Positions 13,801 to 22,699 of a DNA stretch of 64,000 bases are shown one piece after another. Every line of letters begins with the position of its first letter. Position 1 is the stretch's first letter. Below the pieces are notes generated by a model, which had not been told where the DNA came from, did no database searches, and saw only the letters and a program-made list of their open reading frames with translations. The translations under genes were made by a program, and so were the position numbers. The stretch comes from Phallusia fumigata (Eukaryota; Chordata; Ascidiacea; Phlebobranchia; Ascidiidae): contig QXVZ01028825.1 in NCBI GenBank assembly GCA_008931825.1, forward strand, positions 1-64,000, written 5' to 3'.

Positions 13801-14718
13801 AGTTTTCTGCCAGTTGTTTTTAATTAAGCGTTTCATCAAATCTACGTCTTGTGTTGCTAAACAGAATTTGACTTGTAAAGGACAAGCACAAAACTTCAGC
13901 TTTGCAATGTATGTAGTTAACAAATTGAGCCTATGCCTACATACCATCATCTGGCATTGTCAGGATTGAAGTGCGATATGTTGAGAACTCGTGCAGATTT
14001 TCATTTTGATCTGGGGCCTGAAAATTCTCATCCAATGAGAACTGGTGCTCTTTCATAAATGATTCCTCCTCTTTGTCCAAGATGGCATTAATATTTCCTG
14101 GAACAAACAAAGGTCTCTACATTACATAGTTGCTAATTCCTTTTTCAATGCCGTTATATGTCCAATACAGGACAACAATTATGTTTTTACAGCTGCTGAG
14201 CATTACCTGACACAAATTGTTCTCCTCCAAATATGTCCTGTTGCATTTTCGAATCATTTTGAAATTCCATCGCTGAGAAGTCAAGAGGATTATTGCACTG
14301 CAAACAAACAGACATGCATGTGTCATTTGTTAATCAAAACACAGAAAACTACAAGGAAAATATGTAGATTTAGATTCAATGTGAGTTTGCGACCATGTTC
14401 TTAGTCTCCTTAAATTGGAGCAACATTGGGTGTTTCTAATCATAGCAGATGCAAAAAAATGACCATACCTGCCAATTGTCATAACCATCAGTGTCTACAG
14501 TTGATGTTCTTGCAGGTACAAATGGGTTTGTTCCTCCATCAAAAACATCCTTTGGAAACAACACTTGTCTTTACATACCGCCTTACCATAATATATTTTA
14601 AAGGTCTCCGTTAAGTAACTTACCACACCACTGGGGCCAGGAATATCAGTTTGACTTTTTACTTCAGGAGCTTGCTGATAGTTTGGTGATGCAAGAGGTT
14701 CTGGTTGTGATTGTGAAG
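644..14718 (-). CDS. CEP192: CEP192 / SPD-2 centrosomal scaffold gene (37 exons traced, N-terminus not found)
   Basis: CEP192 organises pericentriolar material and, in known animals, recruits PLK4, Aurora A and PLK1 to centrosomes. I joined 37 minus-strand exons; all use GT-AG and all phases agree. They give about 1,889 residues plus a TAG stop at 644-646 (human protein about 2,540). Order: acidic and serine-rich N-terminal half (exons to 10,028), then a long series of ASH/PapD-like beta-sandwich domains. Diagnostic matches to remembered human CEP192 are KEHQF, RPSFG, TIPLSGYGG, NTGSRMAFVKFV, GDELARQ, SFAPAYVK and GDVFRSTYAAF, in the same order. The first traced exon (14,624-14,718) opens inside a codon. 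Either another exon lies upstream, or translation starts at the in-frame ATG at 14,729-14,731 just beyond the acceptor. An N at 14,753 may hide sequence. Identity is nearly certain; only the 5' end is open. Confidence 0.95.
2064..5076 (-). CDS. CEP192: CEP192 exons 25-33: middle and penultimate ASH domains
   Basis: Exons are 4939-5076, 4616-4758, 4216-4307, 3963-4109, 3552-3787, 3034-3338, 2780-2875, 2333-2472 and 2064-2129. Phase forces a frame in exon 25 that differs from its longest uninterrupted ORF; it reads FVLQERQSRTVAIRSSDKEA and continues WNGDELARQML, matching human KFVLKERTQENVTL and GGDEISRQQ. Exon 29 has VKIVNRSMASLVYDVVWPGH, like human FQIVNNSVRLLRFELCWPAH. Exons 31-32 read KWVLTSFAPAYVKNTDASGD and then VFRSTYAAFVFAHSSG, nearly the human sequence. 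Exon 33 ends ISLQGQ, aligned with human FQLSGQ. Introns here are about 50-460 nt. Confidence 0.95.
5145..9712 (-). CDS. CEP192: CEP192 exons 14-24: first block of ASH/PapD-like domains
   Basis: Exons are 9539-9712, 9086-9198, 8766-8933, 8418-8617, 8029-8141, 7319-7510, 6743-6963, 6257-6499, 6027-6174, 5371-5532 and 5145-5211. The translation alternates beta-strand motifs typical of ASH domains: LAIEKVLCVGVPGKAALPI, SIAFGEVVYGATKCLPLR, FPVKNAGNITVQVEFLV with VEFAPPQ, RLRWGGVAIGES, INILFAPSRQKMVNAKLEI, TIPLSGYGGKSKI and RNTGSRMAFVKFVAYE. These correspond in order to human motifs such as DFGDLTYGGWKALPL, PLKNAGNIEV, LAWGGVPLG and RNTGSRAAFVK. The domains are thought to mediate centriole and PCM docking. 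Donor 6743 (GTAAGC) was chosen over 6721 because only it keeps the frame into the next exon. Confidence 0.94.
10028..14718 (-). CDS. CEP192: CEP192 exons 1-13: N-terminal unstructured and regulatory half
   Basis: Exons from 5' to 3' are 14624-14718, 14469-14549, 14207-14297, 13945-14097, 13390-13557, 13114-13215, 12691-12844, 12553-12599, 12231-12491, 11815-11998, 11504-11556, 10752-10881 and 10028-10653. The product is rich in Ser, Glu and Asp with little predicted fold. Exons 4 and 5 carry the stretch LDKEEESFMKEHQF and then ERPSFGLKVRTPSPQKP, which parallel the human segments around EEEFNKEHQF and KRPSFGYFIRSP. Exon 7 (NNEELAKFIVALSNRK) matches the human SQLAAMIKALSNK region. The large exon 13 (626 nt) is Ser/Pro/His-rich and ends in a Pro-Tyr-rich linker leading into the ASH domains. 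The human PLK4-binding motif with EEGRWVTDLAYY was not seen in these exons; it may be absent, diverged or upstream of what I could trace. Confidence 0.9.
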
Positions 14719-15221
14719 CTGAACAAATCATTCAACTAATTTTGGTGATCTANGGTAAATCCCCTGTAAACAACATCATTTGTGTGGCTTGGCTGACAAC
14801 AGCATTTATCAACGGCCTATTTTTGCTTTAGTGTTAGAATACTTCCACCATATTGCGTACTAAACTGAAGGCAAGTGCCCCACACGGCTTTAGTTAGAGA
14901 AACGAACATGCTTCTGTGGCAAAAAAGTTGCGCTGTTAGCCTACATAAAATCCTAGAAGGTCTGCAGAGAAGTAAACTCTTAGGGCAACCCAAACGTCGA
15001 CACGAACGAAAAGTGTCGGAGGTCTTTGGAAAAATAAGTTGAAAAAAATCAAATGCGGAACCTTGTGTTCGAACATTGGAGTGTTCGTTGATGTAGATTG
15101 TTTATGTACGGATGGATTGAATGACATGTTTTTTTCGTGATCTTAAAGCGGTGACCTATTTTTATTCTGATGGATTTTTTCTACTTCTTTCTTACGGGAT
15201 CTATACTTCGCTGGCAAAAAA
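14719..15221. other. 5' flank of traced CEP192, includes an N
   Basis: This stretch should contain the remaining CEP192 5' exon(s), promoter or 5' UTR. No convincing exon could be fixed. The in-frame ATG at 14,729-14,731 sits directly beside a good acceptor (TTGTTCAG), so both a spliced and an unspliced start remain possible. The unresolved base at 14,753 is in the critical place. Confidence 0.4.
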
Positions 15222-15400
15222 TCATGTGCTTGTGGCGACCCAAAACCGGTTTCAAAAATTAGAAACAAAGAAAAAGACAGTTTTCGGCTTCCGGCAAGTA
15301 ACAGCGTTTTGTCGAAGACATCAATCAAGTCACACCGTGTCACGCTAGTTTCACCGTCGAGCCTTCCAACGCACTTGCCTACCGCAACCAACAAAGTTGC
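15222..15400 (+). repeat. Diverged copy of the promoter-like repeat module P
   Basis: Shares the ordered words GGCGACC, GTTTCAAA, GCTTCCGGCAAG and ATCAATCAAGTCACACC with the better copies at 31.1, 36.2, 43.4 and 45.7 kb. It lies just upstream of the traced CEP192 exons and far from the main array, so the module is dispersed rather than confined to the 31-64 kb array. Confidence 0.6.
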
Positions 15401-16647
15401 CTCAGTTGGAACTTAGCCTACCTGTGCAGAAATGAACTAAGATGCACAGTGCTTCACTTCTGCACCCAAAGCGTGCAATCTCTAAGTTTAGTTTCGTCAG
15501 CTTCAAACACACAGTATATTGCTGTTGGATCTTTCTGTTTCAGGTCCTTTGTGTGTCTTTCGTTTAATGCTTTAGGACATTTAAACAGAAGAAATTATGT
15601 TCACAAGATAAAATGATGCCTTGAAGAAAGAAAACGTGATATAACTGGTAATACATCACATTCGGTTTAGTTCTATTACGAAAAGACTATATTGCAAAAT
15701 TGAGAAGTTGTTGTTGGTTTTGTTGCGGATTTTTGTGAAAAATAGCAACTATGTTTTGCCATGCTTGAAACACCGGAAGCGCTTAAAACTCGGTGTTGGT
15801 GCCATGTAGAATAACAAAACAAATTGTTTGAGAAAAATCGTATCGTTAAGTCTATTAAAAAAGAAAAAAAGTGTATAGTTGGCGAGATTGCTTGACATCC
15901 AGGTTGTCATGTGGGGTGATAAATGTCCGCAACTAGAAGAACTTTTGTGCTTGGAATTTCACGTTTAGTATAGAACAGCATCGTTTAATATTCTTCTCTA
16001 TAGAATAGCATCGTTTAAAAGTCTTCTCACATTCTGAAATGTTTTTTTAATTCGGTTTGTACATGGTTGTTGTTTAAAATAGCATTTGGTTTAATTTTGG
16101 AAAAAGTTGGCTTACACGTGTGTTTGAAAGACCCATACAGTTATAAGCGTGTTAATATCATCAAAACTTTAAAATTATAGCGAATGTTGTTTGCCTGTCG
16201 ATTAGTAATATACAGGCAATGGGGGATTTTGTTTACCGCAAGTATATGTAGACATTGCCCTTAATTGACTGCATGATGACATAGATAAACGAGTGTGGTA
16301 TGATAATGAGCTAAAAAGGTGTTTAATTACAATACGCAACCGTTGCATTCTTCAATTCGGTTATTATCGGACTTTGATAGTTTATACGGGCTGAAAAAAT
16401 CTTCCTTTTCTTGTTGCTTACGTGCAAATAGCTGGCGGGACTGCAGCCTACCTTGCCTAGTTTGTTTCTTGGGAGGTGAATTTTTGCCTGAAATTTGACT
16501 TTAGAACATGAAATATTGTTTATCTGTTAGTTGTGTTGCATGACTGAGAAGAGAAATATCAGATAATGAAATTGCTAATTATTTCATAAAACAATGGAAA
16601 ACTGCGACTGAAAGTTGTCCACTGTCTCTATGGGTTTGACGATCAGA
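15401..16647. other. Intergenic, no gene seen
   Basis: A+T-rich sequence with no open exon-like segment flanked by good splice sites on either strand. One partial direct duplication is visible (GAATAGCATCGTTTAA near 15,972-16,020, where GAACAGCATCGTTTAATATTCTTCTC and GAATAGCATCGTTTAA-type copies sit about 40 bp apart). Confidence 0.4.
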
Positions 16648-16762
16648 CAGTGGTTCCCAAACGGGGAGAAAATCTCCCGAGGAAGGAATTTTAAAAGTAG
16701 GGGAAGAAATTTTAGTTGTCCAAGGCATTCATGATAAGTGAAGTGTTTCTTTTTAGATAGAC

Positions 16763-16873
16763 CAGTGGTTTCCAACCTTTCTTGTTACTTTATATCACTT
16801 TTTGTGCAGGGAGAAATGAAAAGTTTTAAAATAAACAAAAGGGGAATACGTCAAAAAAGGTTGGGAAACACTG
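16763..16873. mobile_element. Short hAT-like MITE
   Basis: A 111-bp element with 22-bp terminal inverted repeats at 16,763-16,784 and 16,852-16,873, agreeing at 19 of 22 positions. The ends read CAGTGGTTTCCAACC and GGTTGGGAAACACTG, which resembles hAT-superfamily termini. A related lone end, CAGTGGTTCCCAAAC, begins at 16,648, suggesting an older partial or nested copy. I could not see a clear 8-bp target-site duplication, so the family assignment rests on the end sequence only. There is no coding capacity. Confidence 0.6.
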
Positions 16874-17369
16874 TTTTAAGGCGTCCTACGACAAGTGGTG
16901 CAAACAATGAAGTGATATGGTATGACTCTATATCCAGATTCCGATGTTTAAATTCAAATTACCAGCGTTTTTTTCACTGTGTTTAAGCAACAAAATGCTG
17001 TGCAGAGTAGACTGTATAATCTTCAAACGTTTTTGAGGGAAATTACTCATTAAACTAATAAAAAAAATACACCATAGCACATACATGGTAAATCATGAAA
17101 AGGCCCGTGCAAACGACCCTGAATAACTCTTTATGCTTGACGATATGACAGATTGTTTGTCACTGTCCACAGCATGGATATGAGCAAATAGGTTTTGCAG
17201 AGTTCGTTCCTGTTGTTGCGAGCATCAATTAAATGTATGACGTATAACAAATCGTTCAACTTTGTTTTTTTCATTGCATTGCGAAACTATAATTAAATGT
17301 TTGTGATCCCGAGACCACAGATTATTGCGTGATGCATATTCTGTCAATTTTACATCTTTTGTTGATGAA

Positions 17370-17450
17370 TCTGCTACACCTTCAAGAATGTTTATCTTTG
17401 CAAGGTGAAAGCTTACATGACAAACAAGTTTGTCTGGTCAGTTATCTGTT
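17370..17450 (+). repeat. Duplicated segment, paired with 19,812-19,880
   Basis: TTGATGAATCTGCTACA followed by similar downstream words recurs about 2.43 kb to the right, at 19,825. It shows that the region before the LCCL-lectin gene contains a degraded segmental duplication. Confidence 0.5.
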
Positions 17451-17552
17451 CCATTTCAACTGCTACGCATTGGTACTGTAGGAATTGCCTTGCAAAGCTA
17501 CTTCTAACCATTAAGTTGCGTAACTGCTGTTTAACTGACACGTTTTTATAGC

Positions 17553-17661
17553 AAAATAGTTGTTTTCGAAATTGTCAAAATCGTGGCAAATGTTTGCCTG
17601 GCATCAATTGGGAATTTTGCTCGTGTTTAGCGGGAACTAGAGGCGAAGAATGCGAGATTTG
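17553..17661 (+). pseudogene. EGF-like terminal exon or relic
   Basis: After an acceptor (TTTTTATAG) the frame reads NSCFRNCQNRGKCL and then FCSCLAGTRGEECEI before TGA, with six cysteines in EGF order. It closely parallels the EGF exon at 21,262-21,372. The donor of that exon (ATAGGTAAAA) is here ATTTGATTG, so the copy runs straight into a stop. Its first two bases also differ, so it would not join in phase with a phase-1 exon like its paralog. No upstream exons were found. It is most likely a relic of a duplicated copy, or the last exon of a short gene. Confidence 0.65.
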
Positions 17662-17706
17662 ATTGCGCTTGTATATCAAAATGAAAAAAACCTGTAACCC
17701 ATTATC

Positions 17707-17712
17707 AATAAA
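17707..17712 (+). terminator. Possible polyadenylation signal after the EGF relic
   Basis: AATAAA lies 46 nt past the TGA of the EGF-like exon, with the same local context (ATCAATAAA) as the signal following the lectin gene at 22,689. Confidence 0.45.
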
Positions 17713-18312
17713 CGATTAGTATTTTTAGTGGCTTACCATTGGCGAAGATACTTTGTATGTCACGTGTTTGTTTATTTGATTATTTTATGGCATGCAAAGT
17801 TCTTGTGACCTTACATCTGCTTTAATTTATAAGATCAATCTTTGAGCCGTTGTTATTTAGTTTTATAAACGTTAATAATCTTGACATAGTATTTTCTTAG
17901 TACTGGAAACTGAAAAACTTAAACTTAACTGGCAGATGAAGCCGCGATGCTCATTATCAAATCAGAAATAGCAAAAAAAGCTTAGATTGTTACGCAAACA
18001 AAGTATTTTCTTGATATTGAAACGAAATCTTATACTTTTTCTTAAACTTTTTAAACGCCCCGATTTAAAATGCGACTGTACAACAAATGTAATCTGCCCA
18101 AATAAAATATCCTGTTGTCTACTTTGTATCGATATATTGCGGATTTTAATTTTTTAGATAAGATATTAGATTTTTTTTAAATTCCAAAACCTTTTCACCA
18201 TCAGGCGTTGCGCTTTAGGTTTAAAAATAGTACGTCCTACATCTGTTTTTTTGCATTTTTTAAACTTTGTGCTCTGTTGTTTCCTTTCGGGACATTTTGC
18301 TACGTATTGTAA
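17713..18312. other. Spacer, no gene seen
   Basis: A+T-rich spacer between EGF-like relics. An open frame starts near 18,251 with a hydrophobic run (HFLNFVLCCFL), but it begins at TTG rather than ATG, and its signal-like look may be chance. Confidence 0.35.
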
Positions 18313-18457
18313 CCAAGACAAAGCTTTGGCAAGGATGTCTTGTGCATACGTTTTAACCAATTGCAGTCAGAACGGCAACTTGACCCGCGAGGTCAATTAC
18401 ACACCAGGCAAGCTTTTAGACGTCGGTTCATCATGTATTGGCAAGAAATGTCAACAG
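18313..18457 (+). pseudogene. EGF-like exon relic, partly open
   Basis: The open frame reads SCAYVLTNCSQNGNLTR and ends SSCIGKKCQQ before a GTGCAC donor. The first two and last two EGF cysteines are in place but the middle pair is missing. Degenerate relatives occur at 19,125 and 23,595, with shared words CSxNGxLTR and a closing G-K/R-x-C. It could still be an exon of the downstream LCCL gene, but the missing cysteines favour decay. Confidence 0.45.
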
Positions 18458-18939
18458 GTGCACAAAGGCTGTTTAGTATGTTGCACTGTGCAGTACAGTG
18501 ACTCCATGCATGTGCAAATATTTGCCTTCATTATTCTGTTTCCGGCAGGTATTGCATGATGCAGTGTTAACAAAATATTGCACGAAACGTTTATCTCAAC
18601 CGTTTTGGGGAGTTTCCATTCTGTTTGGATGCGTGCGTGAATGGCCGGTGGTAATTGGGAAGAAAGGTATGGTAAACTTCGATGTGCCGCGTCGTTGGTT
18701 GAACCATGCATTGCCAATAATTTTATACAAGATAACCTTTGATTACTGTGACCAAGTTATAAATCGGTGATAGTTATGTCATACAGTTAGACATGCTTTG
18801 TATTGCCGCTTGTAATCTTACAATGCGTCCCTTGTAATCATGTAGTGCGCCACTGTTGATGACTTGGCATTGAATAGCCAAGTACTCGGTTATTAAGACG
18901 ATATGCGGCTCTAACAAATTTCGCATGTTTTAGTGTAAA

Positions 18940-19110
18940 TTCCAGGCCAACTTGCGCCTAATTAACTGCAGGATAAGGATCAAAGGTAGATTACTTTGAG
19001 ACGGTCGTGTTTCGTTTGTAGGTAAAGATGTTTAACTGCGAAAGTATTCTGTTATTTTAATCGTAAGTAGTTGTAAATCTGACAGGTATTTTTTCATTTA
19101 TGGGTGTTAA
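18940..19110 (+). repeat. Local tandem duplicate, left copy
   Basis: The segment around AGGCCAACTTGCGCCTAAT recurs about 420 bp to the right (AGGCTACCAAGCGCTTAAT), followed in both by GCAGGAT, GTAGATTA and TTATTTTAA-type words. These are intron-like flanks of the EGF relics that were duplicated along with them. Confidence 0.5.
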
Positions 19111-19124
19111 CAAGCTTTAGTTAG

Positions 19125-19200
19125 AACGACAGCTTAGCCCACGCAGGGTCAACTAGATTAGACTTGGGTTTCAGTTGATCATATTTTGGCAGGAACTGTC
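19125..19200 (+). pseudogene. Degenerate EGF-like exon
   Basis: Reading around stops, the piece keeps a closing G-F-S-x-S-Y-F-G-R-N-C pattern from TTTCAGTTGATCATATTTTG, similar to 23,640-23,690, with stop codons in the frame. Recognised mainly by DNA similarity to the relics at 18,361 and 23,595. Confidence 0.4.
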
Positions 19201-19344
19201 TGGGACTTCCAAGTGATCGTGCAATGCGCAATTGACAACCCCCCATTGTTGTTCGCGCAAACCCCCCATTGTTGTTGCACTTACCACCGCACAGGTACCC
19301 CTGAATTAAAGAGACGAAATATGTGGCGCCTTGTATATTTCACA

Positions 19345-19360
19345 TGTGTGTGTGTGTGTG
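19345..19360. repeat. (TG)8 microsatellite
   Basis: A perfect run of eight TG dinucleotides within the duplicated spacer. Confidence 0.8.
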
Positions 19361-19369
19361 AACGCAGGC

Positions 19370-19520
19370 TACCAAGCGCTTAATTAAATGCAGGATGAGA
19401 AGCACAAGTAGATTAGTTTAAAAGGGCACTGGTTGAGGTGTTCAATTCTAACGCACAACATGGAATCCTCCTATTTTAATAGCAAGTACCTGTAAGCCAA
19501 GCATGTACGGATAGTTTCAG
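19370..19520 (+). repeat. Local tandem duplicate, right copy
   Basis: Partner of 18,940-19,110. Similarity covers the AATTAAxTGCAGGAT core and the following 80 bp and then fades. Confidence 0.5.
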
Positions 19521-20358
19521 CGAGTAAGTATTTGGCAAGGTAGCAACTGAACACTTTCTGTATTTTGATTGCAGCCAACTTTGAAATTTATGTACGCTTG
19601 TCACGTGATTGTGTATTTGTTGGATTTAACATTTTGTTTTCTTGATATACATGAACAAAGTCTAAGATATCCTGCCTTTGCGAAAACCGTTCGATGAAGT
19701 TACGAGAATTAATCAATTTACCTTTCTTAAGCAGGGGAAATTTAACCAATCACTCACTGTCACGGGGCTGTGGACTGCATAATGTTTGTTCCAGCTTACA
19801 GAATTATTGGTATTTATGTTTTCTTGATGAATCTGCTACATCTTTAAGGATGTGCGTCAATGAAAGGTAAATCTTTACAAATAGCAAAATCTTTTGCCAT
19901 TATGTATGCTTCCAAATATTTTTGGATTGTAATTGTTTAGCAGTATTTACACATTTGAATGGTAAGGGTTTACATTTTAACGCACAAGCTAATACAAAGT
20001 TTTCCGTTGTGTATTTTGTCGATTGTTTCATACTATCATTAAAGGAAAGGAAGTGTACGCACTTCCTGCTGGCAAGTGGTTCCAGGAATTCGGGTTGGTA
20101 CGTCTGATGCAACGACGTGTGTGCTTCCTCTACGTTTTGCTTTTAAATGATGCGGGTTTTATGGTTTTACCTTTCCAGCACGGCTTTTCGATTTCCCAAT
20201 TTTGTTGCGCTGTAATGTATATGTCTTAATTTATGACCACATAGTTCACTGCAAGAAATGTTTACACTAAAACAAAATGTATATTAACAGAGCACAATAA
20301 TTAAAATACAAGCACAAGCACCTAGCAACCCACAATTGAACATCTGATTTGTGTTTAG
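19521..20358. other. Upstream region of the LCCL-lectin gene
   Basis: This region should contain or flank the signal-peptide exon of the gene that follows. I found no ATG-initiated hydrophobic exon with a phase-1 donor. The open frame at 19,922-20,107 has no ATG start and no clear domain. The segment at 19,812-19,880 is the partner of 17,370-17,450. Confidence 0.35.
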
Positions 20359-20803
20359 CTACATGCGAAACAAAACTGTCCGATTTGAAGCACTCAATTA
20401 CAAAAGTGATTTGCCCTGGCGACTGTTGGAAGCAACATTCGGATTTGTGTGGAACTGACGACTACGCCAGTGGTCCTCTGTGTCTTGCTGCGATGCACGC
20501 TCGACTGATGGACAGTGAGTTGATTATTTAAGTGCTTTTAAATACAGTTGGTTCTTTCCAGTATTGCCGCAACTAATGCGTTTGCTTTAAACTTTGGAGC
20601 TTAATAGTTTTTTCAGTCATCATTTAAGGACACAAAACGTCTTTTTGCACAAGGCTTCATTACCTTAGTTTTTTACACTTCAGATGAAGGAGGATACTTT
20701 GAAGTGTTCAAAAGTGATCCACTGCCCGAGTATAAAGGCGTGACGAGATTTGGCGTTAAAAGCAGATTATGCTACAGTGCCGCAAGCACATACTCCTTTC
20801 AAA
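20359..20803 (+). CDS. First LCCL domain (exons 1-2)
   Basis: Exon 1 has VICPGDCWKQHSDLCGTDDY and then LCLAAMHARLMD, the LCCL signature of CPxxC, a G-T/S-x-x-Y turn and C-x-AAxHxG. Exon 2 supplies the second half, GGYFEVFKSDPLPEY to RLCYSAASTYSFQ with the final cysteine. The usual glycine in AAxHAG is Arg here. Acceptor TGTTTAG at 20,352-20,358. Confidence 0.85.
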
Positions 20804-22527
20804 GTAAGACGTGTTTAACAACATTTCGCATTGATCCAAAAAGCCTTTTACTTTTAATTTTTCAGTGAAATGCAGCAGAAAGGGAAATCCGGAGTTTTCT
20901 GTGACTGATGTTGTTTGTCCTTCCGGTTGCCGTTCCAACTACGTGTGTGGAACACAATCATACAACAGCAATTCGTCTGTATGTGCGGCAGCCATACACG
21001 CTGGAATTTTAAAAGGTTTGTATATCGTTGTACACTCATGAAAAGTATGTGTTAATTTGTCCAACTTTTGTTTAGGAAACGGGGGTGCAGTTACATTTTA
21101 TTCTCGTAAAGGTCAAAGTTCATTCAAAGGTTCTTCCAACAATAGTGTTTTGAGTCATTCATGTGGCATTTCGCAAAGCTCTTTTTCATTTACCAGTAAG
21201 AAAATTTTCTATCATTCTACATCACCATGTCAAATTCCCATTACCATCACTGTTTTTGCAGAGGGCAACGATTGTTTGCGCAGTTGTCAAAACGGAGGAA
21301 AATGTTTGTCTGTAATCAATGAGGAATTTTGTGCTTGTCAAACCGGAACCAAGGGCCAAGATTGTCAGATAGGTAAAACATCTCCATGATTAGCACAGGA
21401 ACGACAAAGGCCACATAATTAAAGAGTTTGATTTTAGACATTAATGAATGTACGAGTGGTACACACAATTGTCACCAACACGCAACTTGTATCAACACTT
21501 TGGGTGGTTTTCAGTGTTCTTGCAACGCAAACTACACAGGAGATGGAAAATGGTGCGGTAAGCCAAGCTAGTAAATCAAATGCTGTAAACAAAGTTACGA
21601 TCAAAACTCTACTCTCTGTCCTTTCGGTAAGTCTCTGGACATCATTTAATTTACAATCTTCAGGCCCGAATTTTTGCTCGGCTAACGTCGGCCTTTGCAA
21701 GCACAATGGAACTTGCTTGGACACCACTACCTCTTACAACTGTTCTTGCGGCCGTTGGCACACAGGAAAGCATTGTGAGCAAGGTATCCTGAAAAGTTTT
21801 GCCGCAAACGTGTGTAATTATTAAAAATAATACACTTTAGTTACTATTAAGCGATTTCGATCACGTTATTTAGAGCTTGATCACGTGATTATGACCACAG
21901 CCATGAATTGGGCAAACGCGAGAAAATATTGCCAGTCAATTGGCGGAGATTTGGCTACCTGGGGAATGAGAAACGCAACTGTTCGCAAGTATAAAACATA
22001 GGTTTTGGTTAAAGTGAGTGTGAACTTGGCGTTGGTCGGGCGTATTTTGAAAAAAAGATAAAATTATTTTCCCGTGGATTAAGCAACTAGGTCTTAATAT
22101 GACATGCTTAACATCTACTGTTGAAAAACATACTGAATCAAAAAGCCGGTCAATAATATAACAGAAAATAGTAACCCTTACCTGAGCGAACGATCCTGTG
22201 CAACATTCATATAAAGCTCGTACGAGCACGTGGTGTGAAAACATTATTACTACCTTTTTCGTCAAAAGTTGGATCATCGAAAACTTGCTTCAAACGCGCC
22301 TCAAGGCAGATTATTGGATCGGTTTGACTGACATTGAACAGGAAGGAGTTTGGAAATACATCGACGGGGTTCCGATGACAACAGCCAATACCGATTTGAT
22401 TCCTGGAGAGCCGAACAATTTGGGGAACTGTGACTGTGGTCACATGCATCATAATTACGGATTCAAAATGGATGATCACCCTTGTGCAAATAACCAATCG
22501 GCAATCTGTGATCGACCGTTGCTTTAG
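20359..22527 (+). CDS. Secreted LCCL-LCCL-EGF-EGF-EGF-C-type lectin protein (5' end missing)
   Basis: Nine exons join in phase: 20359-20514, 20684-20803, 20866-21015, 21076-21195, 21262-21372, 21438-21557, 21664-21783, 21874-21988 and 22269-22527. They give 422 residues plus TAG. The order is LCCL (residues 1-91), LCCL (92-181), EGF, calcium-binding EGF, EGF (182-298) and C-type lectin (299-422). Nearly all introns are phase 1, as expected for shuffled extracellular modules. The product is surely extracellular, with carbohydrate or ligand binding likely from the lectin domain; the actual ligand is unknown. The signal peptide exon is not identified, so the N-terminus is incomplete. I do not recognise a named ortholog. 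An immune or adhesive role is only inference from the domains. Confidence 0.88.
20866..21195 (+). CDS. Second LCCL domain (exons 3-4)
   Basis: VVCPSGCRSNYVCGTQSYNS and VCAAAIHAGILKGNGGAVTF match the LCCL consensus more closely than the first copy, including AAIHAG. It ends SHSCGISQSSFSFT. The same exon split as in the first domain shows the two arose by internal duplication. Confidence 0.88.
21262..21783 (+). CDS. Three EGF-like domains (exons 5-7)
   Basis: Each domain is one phase 1-1 exon with six cysteines. Exon 5 reads NDCLRSCQNGGKCL to GQDCQI. Exon 6 starts DINECTSGTHNCHQHATCIN, a calcium-binding EGF with D-I-N-E and N-T-x-G-G-F. Exon 7 reads FCSANVGLCKHNGTCLD to GKHCEQ. Exon 6 is the closest relative of the minus-strand relics at 26.5-27.2 kb. 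Confidence 0.9.
21874..22527 (+). CDS. C-type lectin domain and stop (exons 8-9)
   Basis: Exon 8 has MNWANARKYCQSIGGDLATW. Exon 9 follows an acceptor at 22,267-22,268 chosen because it keeps phase (N-W-I-I-E). It contains YWIGLTD, the calcium and sugar motif EPN in PGEPNNLGNCDCGHM, and a closing C-A-N-N-Q-S-A-I-C. The usual W-N-D before the fourth cysteine is K-M-D-D, so one calcium ligand position is altered. TAG ends at 22,527. Confidence 0.88.
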
Positions 22528-22688
22528 GGTTGCAGTCACAGCAAAGCAGCACGATTATAGTATAACCTTTTTAATGTACTGTTATCAAAAGAGTTTCGTG
22601 TATATACTGCTTGTGGAAAACATCATTTCTAAAGTTATTGTAGATTAATAACGAAAGGACAAGTGCAACAGCTGGGTAACTTTTTATC

Positions 22689-22694
22689 AATAAA
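22689..22694 (+). terminator. Polyadenylation signal of the LCCL-lectin gene
   Basis: AATAAA about 162 nt after the stop, followed by a T-rich stretch. Confidence 0.6.
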
Positions 22695-22699
22695 GTTTT

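Noticed and set aside
19922-20107. ORF DCNCLAVFTHLNGKG as another EGF domain
   Set aside because: Cysteine spacing is wrong and no splice sites frame it; position opposite the 17,553 relic in the duplication is suggestive but not enough.
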